Notes: a model not told the origin generated them from the letters alone. 64,000 nucleotides of DNA from Tubulanus polymorphus (GCF_964204645.1 NC_134029.1:21470450-21534449), one strand, 5' to 3'. Positions 45,701 to 59,825 are shown, numbered from the stretch's first letter. A program made the numbers and translations.

Positions 45701-48700
45701 CTGTATTAAACAAATTGAATCAGTATTTCTTGTGACAAAATAGTAATGAAATACTGAAAATCAGGAACAGTTGACAGCTCTGCTAAAATATGCTAGCATG
45801 GAGAAATCCACATTGAGCTAAAATTCTAATAATTCATTTCACCATAAATTTTGTGGATACCGAGGTGGCCATTCTTTCTACAACGGTCTAAAGAATTGGA
45901 AGTTTTAATATTGTTTGAATACCTGCGCAATAAGACGATACACGTAAACCGGTTTATTCTGGCCAAATCGATACGAACGGAACATCGCTTGTAGATCGTA
46001 CGACGGATTCCACGACGCGTCGAATATGACGACTCGATTCGCAGCCATTAGATTAATACCCAGCGATCCGGCTCGAGTTGAGATCATAAATAATCGCGCT
46101 CTGCAAATATTCAAACATACGATAATCAGAATATAGTTTGTAGTAAGGGAGTTCCCCATAAAGAATCAAAGCAAAGTATTTTTTGTTATCATCAATTCTT
46201 TTTATCATCTACGGACTAAAACAAACATCGGTGACTTTAATTTTGAGTTTGGTGCATTTTGTAAGCACAGGTTGATTAATACACCTCACGTGAAGTACAT
46301 AGTTTTTTGCTACCCCTTCTCTTTATCAAACGATCCCGAAGGAGAGAAACGTAAGTCTAAATTGAAATATCGGCGCGCACTTAACAGATGGTGAATATGT
46401 CAGAAATTTTACAAAATACTAAGTTAACAGAATACGATATATGTTTTTTATATGACTGATTATCGATTACCTCGGATTATCCTCAGCGTTGAAATTATCA
46501 CAGAATTTCTGGCGGACGTGAGCTTGAGTGGACCCATCCAAACGGAAATAATCAGCACCTTCCACCCAGCTACCGGAACCACCATACTGCAACAAACAAC
46601 ATAACACAATTGAGTGGATACAAGCGACTAACACGTCATAATAGATACAATTCATAGGATTTAAAATGGTACCTTATTATCTGGATTGTCAGAGACAGTC
46701 TCCAATAATTCTTGAATAATATCCAATGACAAAAGACTTTGGCTAAATAACAACCTGAAAAATAATATTCATATATCGGAATTACAGATTTCGTTAACTG
46801 CTCAGTTATAGAGACAGAATCGATGTAAAACGTACACTTTGTCGCCAATTTCTTCGGCCATACGAAGAATTTCGAACAAAACGACGAGTTTTCCGCTGAC
46901 TTCTACTTTCGATTTCATATCGTCGGTAACGTACGGGTGCCACCATTCAGCCGGGGTCGCCGGAGCACGCGATGATATTTCCTGATCTCTTATCTCAATG
47001 ATTTCGCCGTCGGAGAGTTCGCCAGCTTTTCGTCTCGATCGTCTGCACAGAGAGAGAAGCAGACAAACAACGTAGAAGCATTTATATCGAAATATCCATT
47101 GTTAACCCTTCCAGTGCATCTACGCCGCCCGGCGCGGAACCAGGAAGGTGGCAGGTACCATCCTCTAGATTTTCAGTTGGCCCCTGAAAATCTTTCGGTA
47201 CCACCTGAGGACATCCAAAAAGGCTCCTAATAAATTTTTCTTTGGTAGAAAGAATCTCAAATCCTTGGAAATTGTATCTGCTAGATTTATTTTTCAAAAT
47301 TTTCAGCACTTGCTACTCGTGTTTATAGTGTTTATAGTGCATCTTTTTGACAATTATTGCCCTTTTCATTTGAGTGCAACCCCTCAATATAAGCTTTGGA
47401 TCTGCCCCTGACTGCAGTGGTGTGCAATGTATATATCAGTAAAAGGCTTTGCTAGTACACCGCATTGCGGTGTATCGATGTATTTAGTAATTACCGGTAG
47501 TTATAATCTCTATCAACAGACTGAGGTGGCAGTTCCTGTCAAGAATTAGAAACTAACGATACACCGCGCCATGGTGTAAATTTATCTCCAGCACTTTTAA
47601 GGTAAGAACTAGTTGTCAGTACTAAGAGGGTCAAATATCTTGATCGCAAAATCCAAATTATTTACCTTGGCACAATTTTGGAGGTTTTTTAGGTTGTAAA
47701 ATTACAATCTAACGCATTTGAACAGCAATGATGAATACTCAATCTAAGTTATAAACCAGACGAGGTTTATCGAGTTACCTTGTTGCTCTCGTAGCCCGAG
47801 CGTGAGCAGTTTTTTCTCCATCGGAATCACTAGATTCCGAATGAGTGAACGAAACGTCCGAATCGCCGTCTTTATCGGAACGCTTCTTCTCTTTTTTCTT
47901 CTTCTTTCTCTCGGCTTCGCTCTCGCTCGACGTTTCCGCGAGACTTATGTCGGTTTCTTCTTCGGAATCGTCGAGGAATTCGTCGTCGTCTTCAACTACT
48001 CGCTGTCAAAAGAATAATGTAACGATTTCATACAATAGACTCCTCCTTACTCCGGTCAACTCTGTAAAATGCTCAATTCGGCGAATTTCACTAAAAAATT
48101 GTGTGGAGAAACCTACTATTTCCCTAATTCTCAACTTAGTTTTTAACCCAACTCTGTTACATTCAACTAAAGTGAAGGTCCCAATGCTACGCAGTAAAAC
48201 TAAGTGATTCTTTAAACTCAAACAAAGCATTTATCTTAAGAGAACGAAGAAAACCTGAAGCTACTTTCAAATTCCAAATAATTCATTTTTCAAATACTTT
48301 AGTTTACCCTAAAATTTCAACAATGACCGTAAAACTCTATAGAGTAACATGAACAGTTGACAATTTTCCTATATTTTCCAATCAATCTTTCGCTTTCGAT
48401 AATGAAGAGGAGTCTAGCACACATCATTCTAAAGGCCCTCATATTCAGACAAAACTTTTGCTAGACAAAGCTAGTGCATTAGAACTGTTCTTCGTGAGTA
48501 TCCTGTTATTCTATTGATAATTGATAGAATCTAAAGTTCAATGAATTTTTGGCAGAATAAATCTTAAATAGGGAACACCATTGAGACAATCTGTACCTTA
48601 TTTTGTTGTCTGACTTCGTCCATCTTCAGCACCCACGGATGAGTCCATATCTGCATGAGTTTCTGAAAGTCTGCGAACAGACGCGCGCCTTTACCCATCG

Positions 48701-51700
48701 TCATATAACCGCCACCGCCGTCCTCGTTATAGCCGCATTTCTCGAGGTATTTCTGATAGAGATCCATCTGCAGCGGCGACATTCTGATGTTGACAACGTA
48801 CTCGAATTTCGGAGGAAGGTATCTCGTCAGTGCCGAGTAATCTCGACGCTACGATGTGAAAAAAGAAATCTATTTAGACTAACTTTATATTGCGTACGAA
48901 ATGGATACACTGGTATTGACGCGTTCAGTTCATCTTACCTACAGTGCAGTGTGGTGTATGGACTTAATTATTACACCACACTGCGGTGCATCAATTTAAT
49001 TATCAATTAGTTATAATTTCTATTAAGATGGCAGCACTGTCAAACATTGAAATATTAGTAACTAATAATACACTGCACTTCAGCGTTGAAGCACTTTAGC
49101 CGTATGCCTGCTATATAACGCATTTGGGTGGGATTTTCGAAAAAAATCTCCAGCACTTTAGGATAAGATCAGCACAGAAAGGGTTTTAAACAACAAATTT
49201 AACGTTCAAGAATCAAACAACCACATTGGATTTCAATATTACCTGAACGCAACCGCTCAACATGTCGTGTAAAACATGAGCCCTACGTTTCATTATTTTA
49301 ACATCATGCTGAGTGGAATCGGCACAAGATCCGTTATTTATCGGATTTACGAAACGATTCAAGAATTCCTTCTTCGTTCCGAGTAAGTTCGGCTTCACGA
49401 AGCTCAACATGCAGTGATCTGAAAGAATAGACGTACGTTTCATAAAAATGAATTCGAAACCTATAGTTTTTACATTTCAAATTTGACGAACTCACATTCG
49501 AGGAGATTGTTTTGAAGTGGAGTTCCGGTTAGGACGACTCTTTTAGGCGTTTTCATCTCATTGCAACAGATGGACAAATTTGATTGACTGTTCTTCAGCA
49601 AATGGCCTTCGTCACAAACGACAACGTCTGGTCCTATGTATAAGAAATGATTTTAAGTAAACTTAAAACAAGACCAAATCATCAATAACTTTGGCCCGAA
49701 GCTGGACATAAGTCGAAACAGTACGCAATACTGGCAAACCTCACTCCTAAGCATACAAGCATTTTTTTCGACTTATACCTGACTTGGGCCAAACTTTGTT
49801 GCCCAAGAATTTGTTAACGAATCTGCGTACCTGGATTGACGAGTGTGTCGCGGAATGTCTGTTTTTGTTTCTTATTACGACAATTTGTGCCCCTCGATAG
49901 ATTGCGAAACATCTCGTAACCGATGATCAGTATTCCGCCGTTCTCCTGCCAGTCGAGCAGTAGACGAGCTCTCTCGTTGTTAGCCTTCACGCCGCAGATC
50001 TCATACACCTACAGTTTGAAAACAATACATTCCCATGAATCATTATCGACATTCAGGGAAGCACCGGGAGCTATTATACGCCCGAAAGTCCGGGTAGATT
50101 TGTGCGATTGATTAAAGCGAAAGTTGCGAAAATCGCCATGTAGAGTTGTTATGAACTCCGAGCGTGCCCAATGCATCCAAATCCATCTCTGTCTAATTCT
50201 AAAAACTTTTCCAGAGGACCCCCAGGCTTTCATACCCGTCAAAATGCTGGATCCCCTGATCTTAGAACGGAATACTAGCTAAAATATAGGTATAAGACAA
50301 TTGTTTAATCAACGAAAAATCTTTGAAAATGAACTAAATTTTCGCATCGATATTTAAAAGCCCTCGACCGCGCGTCTGGTTCGGGGAATACAATACCTCG
50401 AATTTGTCCTCATCTCTTTTGAACCATTTATTCCACTCATTGCTCCAATTCATTATGGTATTCAACGGACACATTATCATACAAGTTTTCAGTCCTAAAG
50501 CATCGTAATGATCCAGTAACGTGTGAACCAACGTGATAACCTGTAAACATCAGATTTAGAATACATTTACATTCCACCTCTAAAGGCTAGATTTGACTTC
50601 CTCTTTTTTTTTACATTAATCGCATTTAATTCCTACTTTCAAATAACCAGGCAATTATCGCGTTTCGGATGCAGCACATTTTTTTTAGATACTTACCGAC
50701 AATGTCTTTCCTAGACCCATACAATGAGCTAAGATACACCCAGCGCCGCCGGTCTCTTTGTGCTGTTCGACATTCTCGACCAAACAATCGTACATAAACT
50801 TCACCGCTGAAATATATTCAAAAACGTTTTTGTTTCAACTGAAACAAGAGCAACATTCAACAACCATTCACGCAGGCCTTCTGGGTGATACGGCTTAGAT
50901 AGACTGTTTCAGTCTCTCCGTGTAGCCCCATTATCCTGTTACATTTTTCTTCGTCTAATCATACTTATTATATCGTTCAATAATGTAACATCGTAATGAA
51001 AATAAATTTCAATTTCAGGTTGGCCACTCCTATTTGATAAGCTTTTTCCCTGACTTGATCTGCTAAGAATTCAATCCATTAACACACTCAAATATGTAAG
51101 ACATGGATGGAAACTGTTTGATTTTAAGTGCGATTTAACAATCTCAACAAATTTGCCTGATTTTGTACTTATTTACAAACACTTCCACTTTTTATTTACA
51201 AACCTAACTTTTTTTTAAGACAAAAAGAAATTCCCCGACTTATCCCTGATTTCCCGGTAAGCGGCCACCCCGGAATATTCTACGCATCAATTAATTCACC
51301 TTCGACTTGATGTGGTTTGAGATAACGTATGAGATCCTTGTTTACTTCCACGATCGGTTCCTTTGTTTTCTCGTCGAATTCTAAAACGAGTTTCGTCGTG
51401 ACCGGACAATCTCCGCTTTTATCGACTTCTTGTAGTATACTTTCATTGTACTGCAAATATTTCATGAAAATATCTTAACACGTATCTATCTTGCTCGAAA
51501 ACGCATCGATTTTCAGAGTAAACATGAGCATACATAACTGGTAGACTGACATCAATCTCAGTATTTTGAGTTGATGAGCAAAACCTATAGTTTATGACAT
51601 AACAGTTTATTCTGACAGTTTTGAACTTTTGACTTGACTCCATCATCAGCGACTGTCTCTTAGTTCCTGTCCCTAACCTTCCTTAGTAACATCAATATCT

Positions 51701-54700
51701 TTTAATCACTGTATACGTATGATTATTATGTTATTTCTATTTTTCTGATGATGAAGTTTAGTCAAAACTTTGAAACTGTCAGAATAAATTGTTGCTTATT
51801 AATGTACATACATGTTTTTGTTTAGCTTCTATTCTCTTTCTCCTCTCCTCCTCTGCTTTGGCAGCGTCTTTCGTCGTCTTCTCCAGTTTCGAATTTTTCA
51901 TCAGTTTTCGGATCTGCTTACGATGTTTACCCGGCGTGCCTTTTTCATCATCTTCATCATTCGACTCGTCCGTTTCTCCCTTCTGATGATAAGAAAGATA
52001 AAGTACAGCAACGATCAAAATTTCATCGAAAGTATCTGGTAGTACATGAATTCATTCAAACACCTCGACAAGCAAAATTAAGCATTTAGACACTGTTTAG
52101 AGTTCAATTTGAAGAAAGTATGCACTAATTAATCCACCCAATTCTATGACTTTTCATGATATTCCCTTATTTCCTAATATCTAACTCCAAAATTCCATGA
52201 TAATTGAGATTTCAAGGGAATTTAAAATCGTGCGAAAGGATCATCAGAGCTAAGAAAAAGATACTAAATTAAGATCAGAAAACACGAAATATCACAATAC
52301 CAAAAATCCCTTGACTTTCACTGACTGGAGTACTAAAGAGCTGAAATCCCAAGACTTACAAAGAGTCGACATTGACAACTATTTTCAAATTATTCCAAGA
52401 TTTTTGCTGACTTCAGGAACACTGTAAGGTTACATTAAGGTTACAATTACCTTACATTAAGGTTACATTTACCTTACAATGACAACACTTAACTTAGGAC
52501 CAGAAAGCTTCGAAATACAAAATAATTTCTCTCCTCACCCCATCTGCCTGCATCGAACCGGCTACAGGCTCATCATCTTAAAAAAGTCTTGATTTTTACC
52601 TTTTTCTTAGATTTACGTTTTGCCTTCGGTTCGTCGCTCAAATCGTCGCTATCCGCGTCTTCCGACGAGTTTTTAATCAGTTTTATGCGCCGTCGTCCTT
52701 TTCCCTTTCCTTTCTTTTTCTTTTCGTCTTCCTTTTCTTCTTCGTCTTCCGACTCTTTATCTTGTTTTCGTTTTTTACGTTTCGATTTCAGCCCGATCAT
52801 CGAATCACTCGAGTCATCGTCGCCGTCATCGTTGTGGTCATCATCCGAACTTTCCTTCTCTTGCGCATCTTTATCATCATACTCCTCATCATCGCTTGCC
52901 TTTCTTTTCCTAAAATACACGCAGTCTGGTCATTCCCAATAAAAACATATTTGACCTCTCTGGACTAATATATATATTCTAACAATAATCGCTAATCTGC
53001 CAACCTGTACTACATAATTGATAGGGCATCCCCCAAGCCTGAAGGCTGTACCAATTAAGGGGGGATGCCCTGGAAAAGAAAAACACAAAATCCATCAATC
53101 AAAACAAACCTCTTTGCGCCTCTTTTACTGGAGTCCTGTTCCACGTCGCTGTCATCGCTTATGTTTATAGTCAACAATCTCGACTTTTTCTTCAATTTCT
53201 TTTTCGATTTTTTATCATTCGATTCATCGGATTTCTTACCGTTCGATTTCTGTTTCTTTTTACCTAAAAAAAAAAATACAAAATAACTGAACAAACCAGA
53301 GACAGTTTTTGCACAAATCCTAAACCAACATTAACAGGGTTCCTACAGAACTGCAATTTTCAAATTTGAGGGGTATTCGAGGGGCTTTAAGGGTATAACC
53401 ACTGAAATTTGAGGGGTGTTTTAAGATCATCTATGAACTTCAAGTTAGTGTTTCTAAACTGCTGGAATACAAGAACGCATCCAGGATTGTTTGAAGGGGT
53501 GGACCCTTATCAATTCAATAATCAACATTCAATCATATCTAACAAACATCTACGATAATTACCTTGACTACTGGCCTCGTCATCGCTAGACAAAGATTCA
53601 ATATCGCTGTCATCGTCATCTTCATTTTCATTATTTTCCATTTCCTCTAGAAGTGATCGCCGCGCGAGTTCATTCATTCCATTCACCTGAGATGTCTCAA
53701 TAGGAGGCTGTGTCGGACAGAAAAACGAATTCAGAATAATACAACAAATTTTACGAGCAACTCAAATTTGAAGCGGCATTGCCGCAAAATGATTCAAGAT
53801 CAAAACACAATGGTCGAATTTCATAGACTGGGTATTAAAGTAATACCTGGGTGACAAACACCATTGAAACAATAATTTTATTCTAACTACAGAGAAATTG
53901 AGAAAATTCTATAATTTCATCTGGAATGATGGCTTTCATTGGTGCTGGTAGTGGATTCAAGTGATTTTAAGTGTGTGATTTTCCTACTTTATTTTCACTA
54001 TCCAGTAACTATTCTTACATCAGAAATACAGAATTTCGAATAGGTCTAAATTCTAATCACCTTATCGACTGATTTATCCTCGGCATTTTCCTGAATCTCT
54101 TCTATCTCGCTGTCAACGTTATCATCGTCATCATTGTCCTCATTTCCGGATATAGACGACAAATCGCTGCCGCCATTTTGTTTCGCGAGTTTCTTTGCTG
54201 AAATAATCGATTATCCGAGAATTCCATAAACCATGCGTTTCAAATCAAACAAAGATTGTATCGACTGTTAGACTGATATTGATCTCAGGATTTCAAAGTT
54301 AATTATCAAAACCCACAGGTTGGATGATTTACCAATTCATACTGATTGTTTCGACTAAACTGCATCATCGGAGAAAGAAAATTTTCTTTTTCGTTTCTCT
54401 GATGATGCATTTTAGTCAAAACTGTCAGAAAATAAATAGTAAAATCATCAACTGTGGGTTTTACTCATTAAACATTGTATCATTCATGGAAGTAATTTCT
54501 CGATTGCGAATGAACGAATGTAGGAAAACAACACTGATGGTTTAACATAAAACACTGCACGCTACAGTACACCAAAAATAATAACAATTAGAATATGAAT
54601 AAAATATAAAGAAATAATGAAAAACTGCCTTGACTGCTGGATTTCTGAGTTAAATGAAAACCACATAAGTTTTGTTAGGAAAACAATTTACAAAGCATTA

Positions 54701-57700
54701 CTCTACCTGCAGAATTGGTTTGTGTATATCTAGGATATATAGACGGGTTTATTCTAAAAAACGAACAACAAACCTTTTTCGTCGGAACTTTTCTTTATTT
54801 CCGTTTTCTTCTCCGAAGTATCGGACGATTTTTCGGACTTCGTCGGATTGTTCGATTTTCGAGATTTCGGCGGCGGCGTTTTCGCTAGTTTTTCGATGTC
54901 GCGTTCGAGGTCGGAATCGTACGCCGACGAGTCCGACTCGTGTTTCTTCGACTTTTGCGCTCGACGCAACGAACGCAACTTCTCGAATTTATCGTTCAAT
55001 CGCTTCGAGCTCTTCTGATGTCTGCCGCTCGATCGTTGACCGCCTTTTTCGTTCGAGCCGCCGCCCGTTTCATTCGCTGGAAATAACATCGAAAATAACA
55101 ACCACGCGCGACCAATAAATGCATCGGATAAATTTATGATATCTTGGTATTCTATTTCAATTCATCATCTTCAGGGTGGCCACTTACAGCCTATTTACAA
55201 ATTCCCAGAGTTTTCCATGTTATAACACAAAATTCCCTAAGTGAATACAAGGAATTTCTTTTCAATTCATTCATTTTTCATTGAATCACGTACTGATAAA
55301 AAAACCTTTGGTCAATGGCATTATCCAAATCCCCTTTCCAGGGTTTTTTCCAGTTTTCCCTAATTTGTCTGATTCTCTCAGTTTTTCCAGATCAGTGGCC
55401 ATCCAAATCCATTATAAACAGCAGGATTCGATCTAAATCGTATTCGCTTATCGATTTTCGTCCAAATTTTTATCTCAATTTTTTTAACGACGATTATCGG
55501 TACTTACATTTTTCGCGGCGTTTGTTTTTCTTTTCTTTCTTCAGATCAAAATCTTCATCGTTCGATTTATCGTTATCGGACTCTTCACTCGAGCTGCTCG
55601 AACTGCTACTCGAACCCAATTTCACCGGCTTCTTATCCTTCTTACTCCTCGGCGATTTCTCTTTTCCTCCTTCCTTTCCTCCGCTAGTAGGCGTCGTTTT
55701 CTTAACGATCTGAAAATCGTCTTCGCTATTTTCTTGATTCGTCGACGGCTCCGAAATTTTCTTCTTTTTCGATGAACTTTTCTGAAGACTGATCTCGAAA
55801 TCGCTGTCACTGTTTCGTTCATCGTCTTCGGATCGCTTTTTGGTGGCTTCGGCACCATTCGTCGCTACTTCGCTTTTCTCGGGCGTTTTTTCCTCACTTT
55901 TCTTTTCATCCTCATCATCAACTTCCTTTTCATCCTCATCATCAACTTCCTTTTCATCTTCCGCATCAACTTCCTTTTCATCCTCCTCATCAACTTTCTT
56001 TTCATCCTCATCAACTTCCTTTTCATCCTCCTCATCAACTTCCATTTCGTTATCCGCGTCGTCTTCATCGATCAACTCCATCAATTCCAATTTAGCGATT
56101 TCGTTCGCGTCGCCCGTTCCATTTTCTGAAACCGTATTTTCAATTGTATCGACTTCTTTCACGGTTTCTTCTTCTCCTCCGCTCTTATCATCCTTACTTC
56201 GCGAAGGCTCCGCGTTTATCGAAATGTCCGTAGAATTCGACCGGCTCGTCCGCTTCGATGAACCTTTTCTTTTCGTCGATGAATCGGAATGTTTGGGCGA
56301 TTCGACGTGATCGCTTGGACTTTTCGTCGGAGTTTTTTTCTTGGCGGCCCCGGGAAATAAATGCACTTTTAACTTGTTATCTGATTTATCGCTCTCATTC
56401 TTCGATTCCGTACTAGTCTTCACCGTCTTATCAATACTCGGTTTACCACTACTCGTCTTACCAATACTCGGTTTACCACTACTCGCCTTACCAATACTCG
56501 GTTTACCACTACTTGTCTTACCATTCTCATCGCTTTTATTGTCTTGACGCGGTTTTCTGCCTGATTTTTTACGTAGATTGCCGATGCACTCCAGACGACT
56601 AGGTATCGATTTCCGTATGACGTTTAACTTCTTAGCGATGATCCTCTTTTTCTCGGTCGCTTCACCAGAAGTCAGCGTCGACAGCGAACTGAAATCGGTC
56701 TTTAACGCCGCTAACGCCTCTTCTAACATTTTCGGTAAACTCGATAGTTCATCTAAGACGTCGTTTAAATTGTTATCGTCGATATCTGAACCAATTTCCG
56801 CGAAATTATCGGCTTTCGGTGTCATTTTTGGTTTATTCAGTCCATTATAATGCTCCTCTGCACGCTTCATTATCTTTGTGCAAGATTGTACAAGTCCCGT
56901 CAGTGGTAAAGGGTTACATACATAGCATTTCCATGGAGTATCGTCATCTGAAATTCACGAAAATTCGGCAAGTCAAAAACACGAAATTTGGAAATCAAGG
57001 TATCAGTCACTAAAGATATATCAAGAAAATCTTGGCTTGAAGCAAATACTGAAACTTCGAATTCATTAAATACTGGTGAAATACTTTTAGCTATAAATCT
57101 AAGCGAAAAAATAATCATAATACCTGCTTCTACGACAGCGGATAACTCAGTTCGTCCCAAGTTACGCTTAATGCAAGCCTTACAGAACGAGTTGCTACAG
57201 AAATCGCAGCAGAGTAAGTTCCCTCCTTCGGCGCACCAACGACACTGTTCATCTAAACCACCGGAATCCTGATCGAAATCATCGCTCGAGTAGTAACGAT
57301 AACATTTCTACAATACAAAATATTAGTGTCGATTACAGAAAAGTTTTCTCGAAAATGACCTATCCTCATCAAATCCTTTAAAGGCCTCTGAAGAACAACA
57401 TAGCGTATAACATTTCTATTTATAGAAGAAAATCAACAACTTCTTTCAAATTTGTTTTAAATGGTCTGATACCATTAGACTTTTCCCCAGATTTGGAAGT
57501 AATACCGTCCTAAAAATTCTCAAACTTTGAAATCGGCGGTGATGGAATTCAATGCCACCCCTTCATTATCTATAAATGCGACACTGATTTCCTTACCTTA
57601 CAAATGAGCACTTTCAAAGCGGGATGCATTTTCATCGACTTATAGTCGAGTTGATTAATCAGTGCCGAACATGCCGTACACGGAACCGGGTCATATTCAC

Positions 57701-59160
57701 CGGGCACTTGATCTATCGAAGAAAAAAAACTTGAAAAACAACCGACGAAAACAAGACTAAGCCCAGAAATATAGCAGCAGTATCGGCAAACGAGAAAATA
57801 AAACTACGAAAGAATGATTAGCATCATGCACTTCACATATTTCATACGTATCACGAATAATAACAGTTACCACAAGAAACATGAAATAAAGTTAGGAAAA
57901 TGAATTCAACGCCGACCAGTCGTGCGTTCGACGTGCTAACTTACTTTTATTTTTTCGACCTTGAAATTCGGGACCGGTGAAATTGGCGGCATCGGAATCG
58001 ACGACTTCTTCGGGCTCGACGACTACAGTTCCTAGAATTATCACGTTCAAATGAACCCGTTACATAATATACAGGTAGAATTCTATCAATATAGCTGTCT
58101 CTCATTTGTTTTAGAATGGGGAGCTGCAACACCTGTTTATCACGCTTAATGCCTACACGAACATTCAGTATTTTGTTGTCATAAGTAGTTAGTTATTGAT
58201 GAACTTCAAACTGAATTTTTAGGCTCCTGAATCCATACATTGTCATTGATGCATGACCCACCAAATGTACTTTCAATTCATTTTCTAGATACAGGTATAG
58301 TTATCAATAATAATAATGATCTATTTAAGAGAAAAATTCAAGATGAAATGTAGAAGAAATTGAACGCGGAAGACCAAGTAACTACTAGCAACATCTGGCG
58401 GATCCTTGCTCGCTACAGAAGCGTTGGAGGTTCCCTATCTAATTCTAAATCTTGCCTCAAAACTTTTGGTTTTGTGACGCTTTTACTGCCGGTAGTTAAA
58501 ATTGTTTTTATACAGAAGTCTTTTAACCACGATGCTTTAAAGCACTAGTCTTAAATAAAGTTGATATTATCATTATCATTTTTTGTATAGCTTTACTCCT
58601 ATATCCAGGCTTAGTCTAGAGCACGCTATAACATTAAGAAGAGTCACTGGCCAACTCTAGATTCTTGCTAGTAAGCTGTGACACACGTGACAAATGATTA
58701 TTCAAAAATCATTTAGGAATAGCTTCATGGATAATGTTTAACTCCTAAATCGAAGACTGAATAAAAACAAACGAAGAAATTAAATTGATTTTAAGAGATC
58801 AACTTCAAACAGTAGAGTTTGGGATAATTGGTTTTGTCTGATATTCATTCAATCATTTACCCTCTGGTAAATCATCGGGAACTGAGTTTCCATTCACTTG
58901 TCCAGCATCTTCCTCGTTATCATTTCCGGTATCTTCATCATTTCTGACATCTTCATCTTCGTCATCATCATCGACTCCGTTATAAACGATCTTATCATCG
59001 GTTTCATCCAACACTTTTCGCGTCTTCGACGGTTTACGTCGTGAAGATCGCGTTGACGACTAGAAAAACAAAAAAATCTCAGGAATTAATGAATTTCTGG
59101 TATAATTTGTTTTAAAAAAATGTGATTTTTTTGTGATAAAATATGAATATTTCTTACCAT
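42796..59160 (-). CDS. ATRX: ATRX, SWI/SNF2-family chromatin remodeller with ADD domain
   Basis: DNA-dependent ATPase that, in animals, acts with DAXX to deposit histone H3.3 at heterochromatin and telomeres. 29 coding exons join with no frame break into 1,988 codons (human 2,492). High to low: 59160-59158, 59059-58861, 58031-57945, 57712-57597, 57307-57124, 56947-55508, 55076-54774, 54197-54061, 53707-53563, 53263-53110, 52909-52600, 51982-51812, 51450-51300, 50806-50697, 50540-50397, 50008-49831, 49633-49496, 49418-49243, 48848-48597, 48002-47779, 47042-46836, 46754-46673, 46586-46471, 46100-45923, 45106-44921, 44278-44083, 43751-43630, 43538-43425, 42939-42796. The ADD domain has a GATA-like finger (C108, C111, C134, C137) and a PHD finger ([13 protein letters not shown] at 157-169, to about 207). 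An acidic/lysine-serine middle follows. The helicase has GLGKT 1164-1168, DEGH 1285-1288 and FRSYRFGQ 1716-1723. The tail matches ATRX (YEAEKKGL). Confidence 0.96.
45160..45430. repeat. Possible piggyBac-type end in an ATRX intron
   Basis: Begins TTAACCCTTTC, like the TTAA-flanked elements elsewhere, but no matching right end is recognised. The rest of this intron (45107-45922) is AT-rich with no exon. Confidence 0.3.
47106..47630. mobile_element. piggyBac-like MITE with nested insertion
   Basis: Left end CCCTTCCAGTGCATCTACGCCG preceded by TTAA (47102-47105). Right end CAGTACTAAGAGGG followed by TCAA, a one-base change from TTAA. About 300 bp (roughly 47122-47420) relative to the 31.1-kb copy is extra sequence ending GGATCTGCCCCTGACTGC, resembling the right end of the hAT-like family. 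One element thus sits inside another, within an ATRX intron (47043-47778). Confidence 0.6.
48904..49183. mobile_element. piggyBac-like MITE copy in an ATRX intron
   Basis: Shares with 31077-31363 the words TACACCACACTGCGGTG, AAGATGGCAGCACTGTCAAACAT and AATATTAGTAACTAA, and the right end CAGCACAGAAAGGG. The left end is decayed. It fills most of the intron 48849-49242. Confidence 0.6.
51018..51272. mobile_element. hAT-like MITE, GGTGGCCAC ends
   Basis: Starts CAGGTTGGCCACTCC and ends in the inverted AGCGGCCACCCC. A similar element with ends CAGGGTGGCCAC / AGTGGCCATCC lies at about 55175-55403, and a fragment at 34498-34570. The interior repeats words such as TTCCCTGAC and TTATTTACAAA. Non-coding, inside ATRX introns. 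Confidence 0.5.
51530..51800. repeat. Dispersed foldback repeat in an ATRX intron
   Basis: Inverted words GTTTATTCTGACAGTTT and AACTGTCAGAATAAATT bracket the element; TGATGATGAAGTTTAGTCAAAAC lies inside. Same family as 3770-3930 and 54265-54480. Confidence 0.5.
54265..54480. repeat. Dispersed foldback repeat in an ATRX intron
   Basis: Outer arms AACCCACAGGTTGGATGATTT and the inverted AAATCATCAACTGTGGGTTT enclose a second inverted pair, CTAAACTGCATCATCGGAGAAA against TTTCTCTGATGATGCATTTTAG. It is therefore a long hairpin over 54309-54463. Lies between ATRX exons 54197-54061 and 55076-54774. Confidence 0.65.
55175..55403. mobile_element. hAT-like MITE, GGTGGCCAC ends, second copy
   Basis: CAGGGTGGCCACTTACAG at the left and the inverted form AGATCAGTGGCCATCC at the right. 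The T-rich interior includes CCCTAATTTGTCTG words. Inside the ATRX intron between the 1.4-kb exon and exon 55076-54774. Confidence 0.5.
58032..58860 (-). other. ATRX intron without recognised features
   Basis: No exon. A short plus-strand frame at 58360-58548 contains a helix-turn-helix-like [18 protein letters not shown] that could be a transposase relic, but the evidence is too thin to call. Confidence 0.35.
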
Positions 59161-59825
59161 TATTGCACTGCTTTATTCAGTGCCAACTTGTGATGTTACA
59201 AATATACTTTCTTCAACGACTGAAAAAGGATTTAAAGTTTGAGAAAAAGGCATTGAAAGGCTATATACTGGTTTGGGATGATTACAACGTTTGCCACCAC
59301 CTCCCCTACCCTCAGTCATTGTATCCAAGTTTCATATACAAAAAACACCATTATAATGTATTTTTCCAGTGACCTTTCCAGTTAATAAACATTGTGTCCA
59401 GGGCCTTGCAAGCACAATCAATTCTAATTGTGAACGTGAAAAAGCAGGTATCGGTTAACCCAATTTATGATTAAAAAACAATACCCAACCAAGAAGCGAA
59501 GAATTCCAAGATTTGACTTTCCCTTTTCATCAAAACAAATCTACTTTTTTACCTGAACCTGGCTTGGATAGCAAAAACTGACATGTTTAGTATGGCCTTC
59601 TTAATTGATTCAAGTCAGAATATCAACAGGAAATTTATCGAGGCCAAAGGAGTGTGTAGATGGATGGAGCTGAACAGATGGACTTGGCTTTTGTCTGACA
59701 CTGGTAAGGTATGTAGACTGCTGCAGCAGTTCACGAACGAGCCGCCGATCGATGCGTCATATTTAGACTTGTTCAAACAGGTCTATTGTTTTGGACGAAG
59801 AACGATTAATTTCCTTTACCTTTTT

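Noticed and set aside
58360-58548. Possible transposase helix-turn-helix remnant in an ATRX intron
   Set aside because: Resemblance is limited to about 20 residues and no flanking inverted repeats were found.
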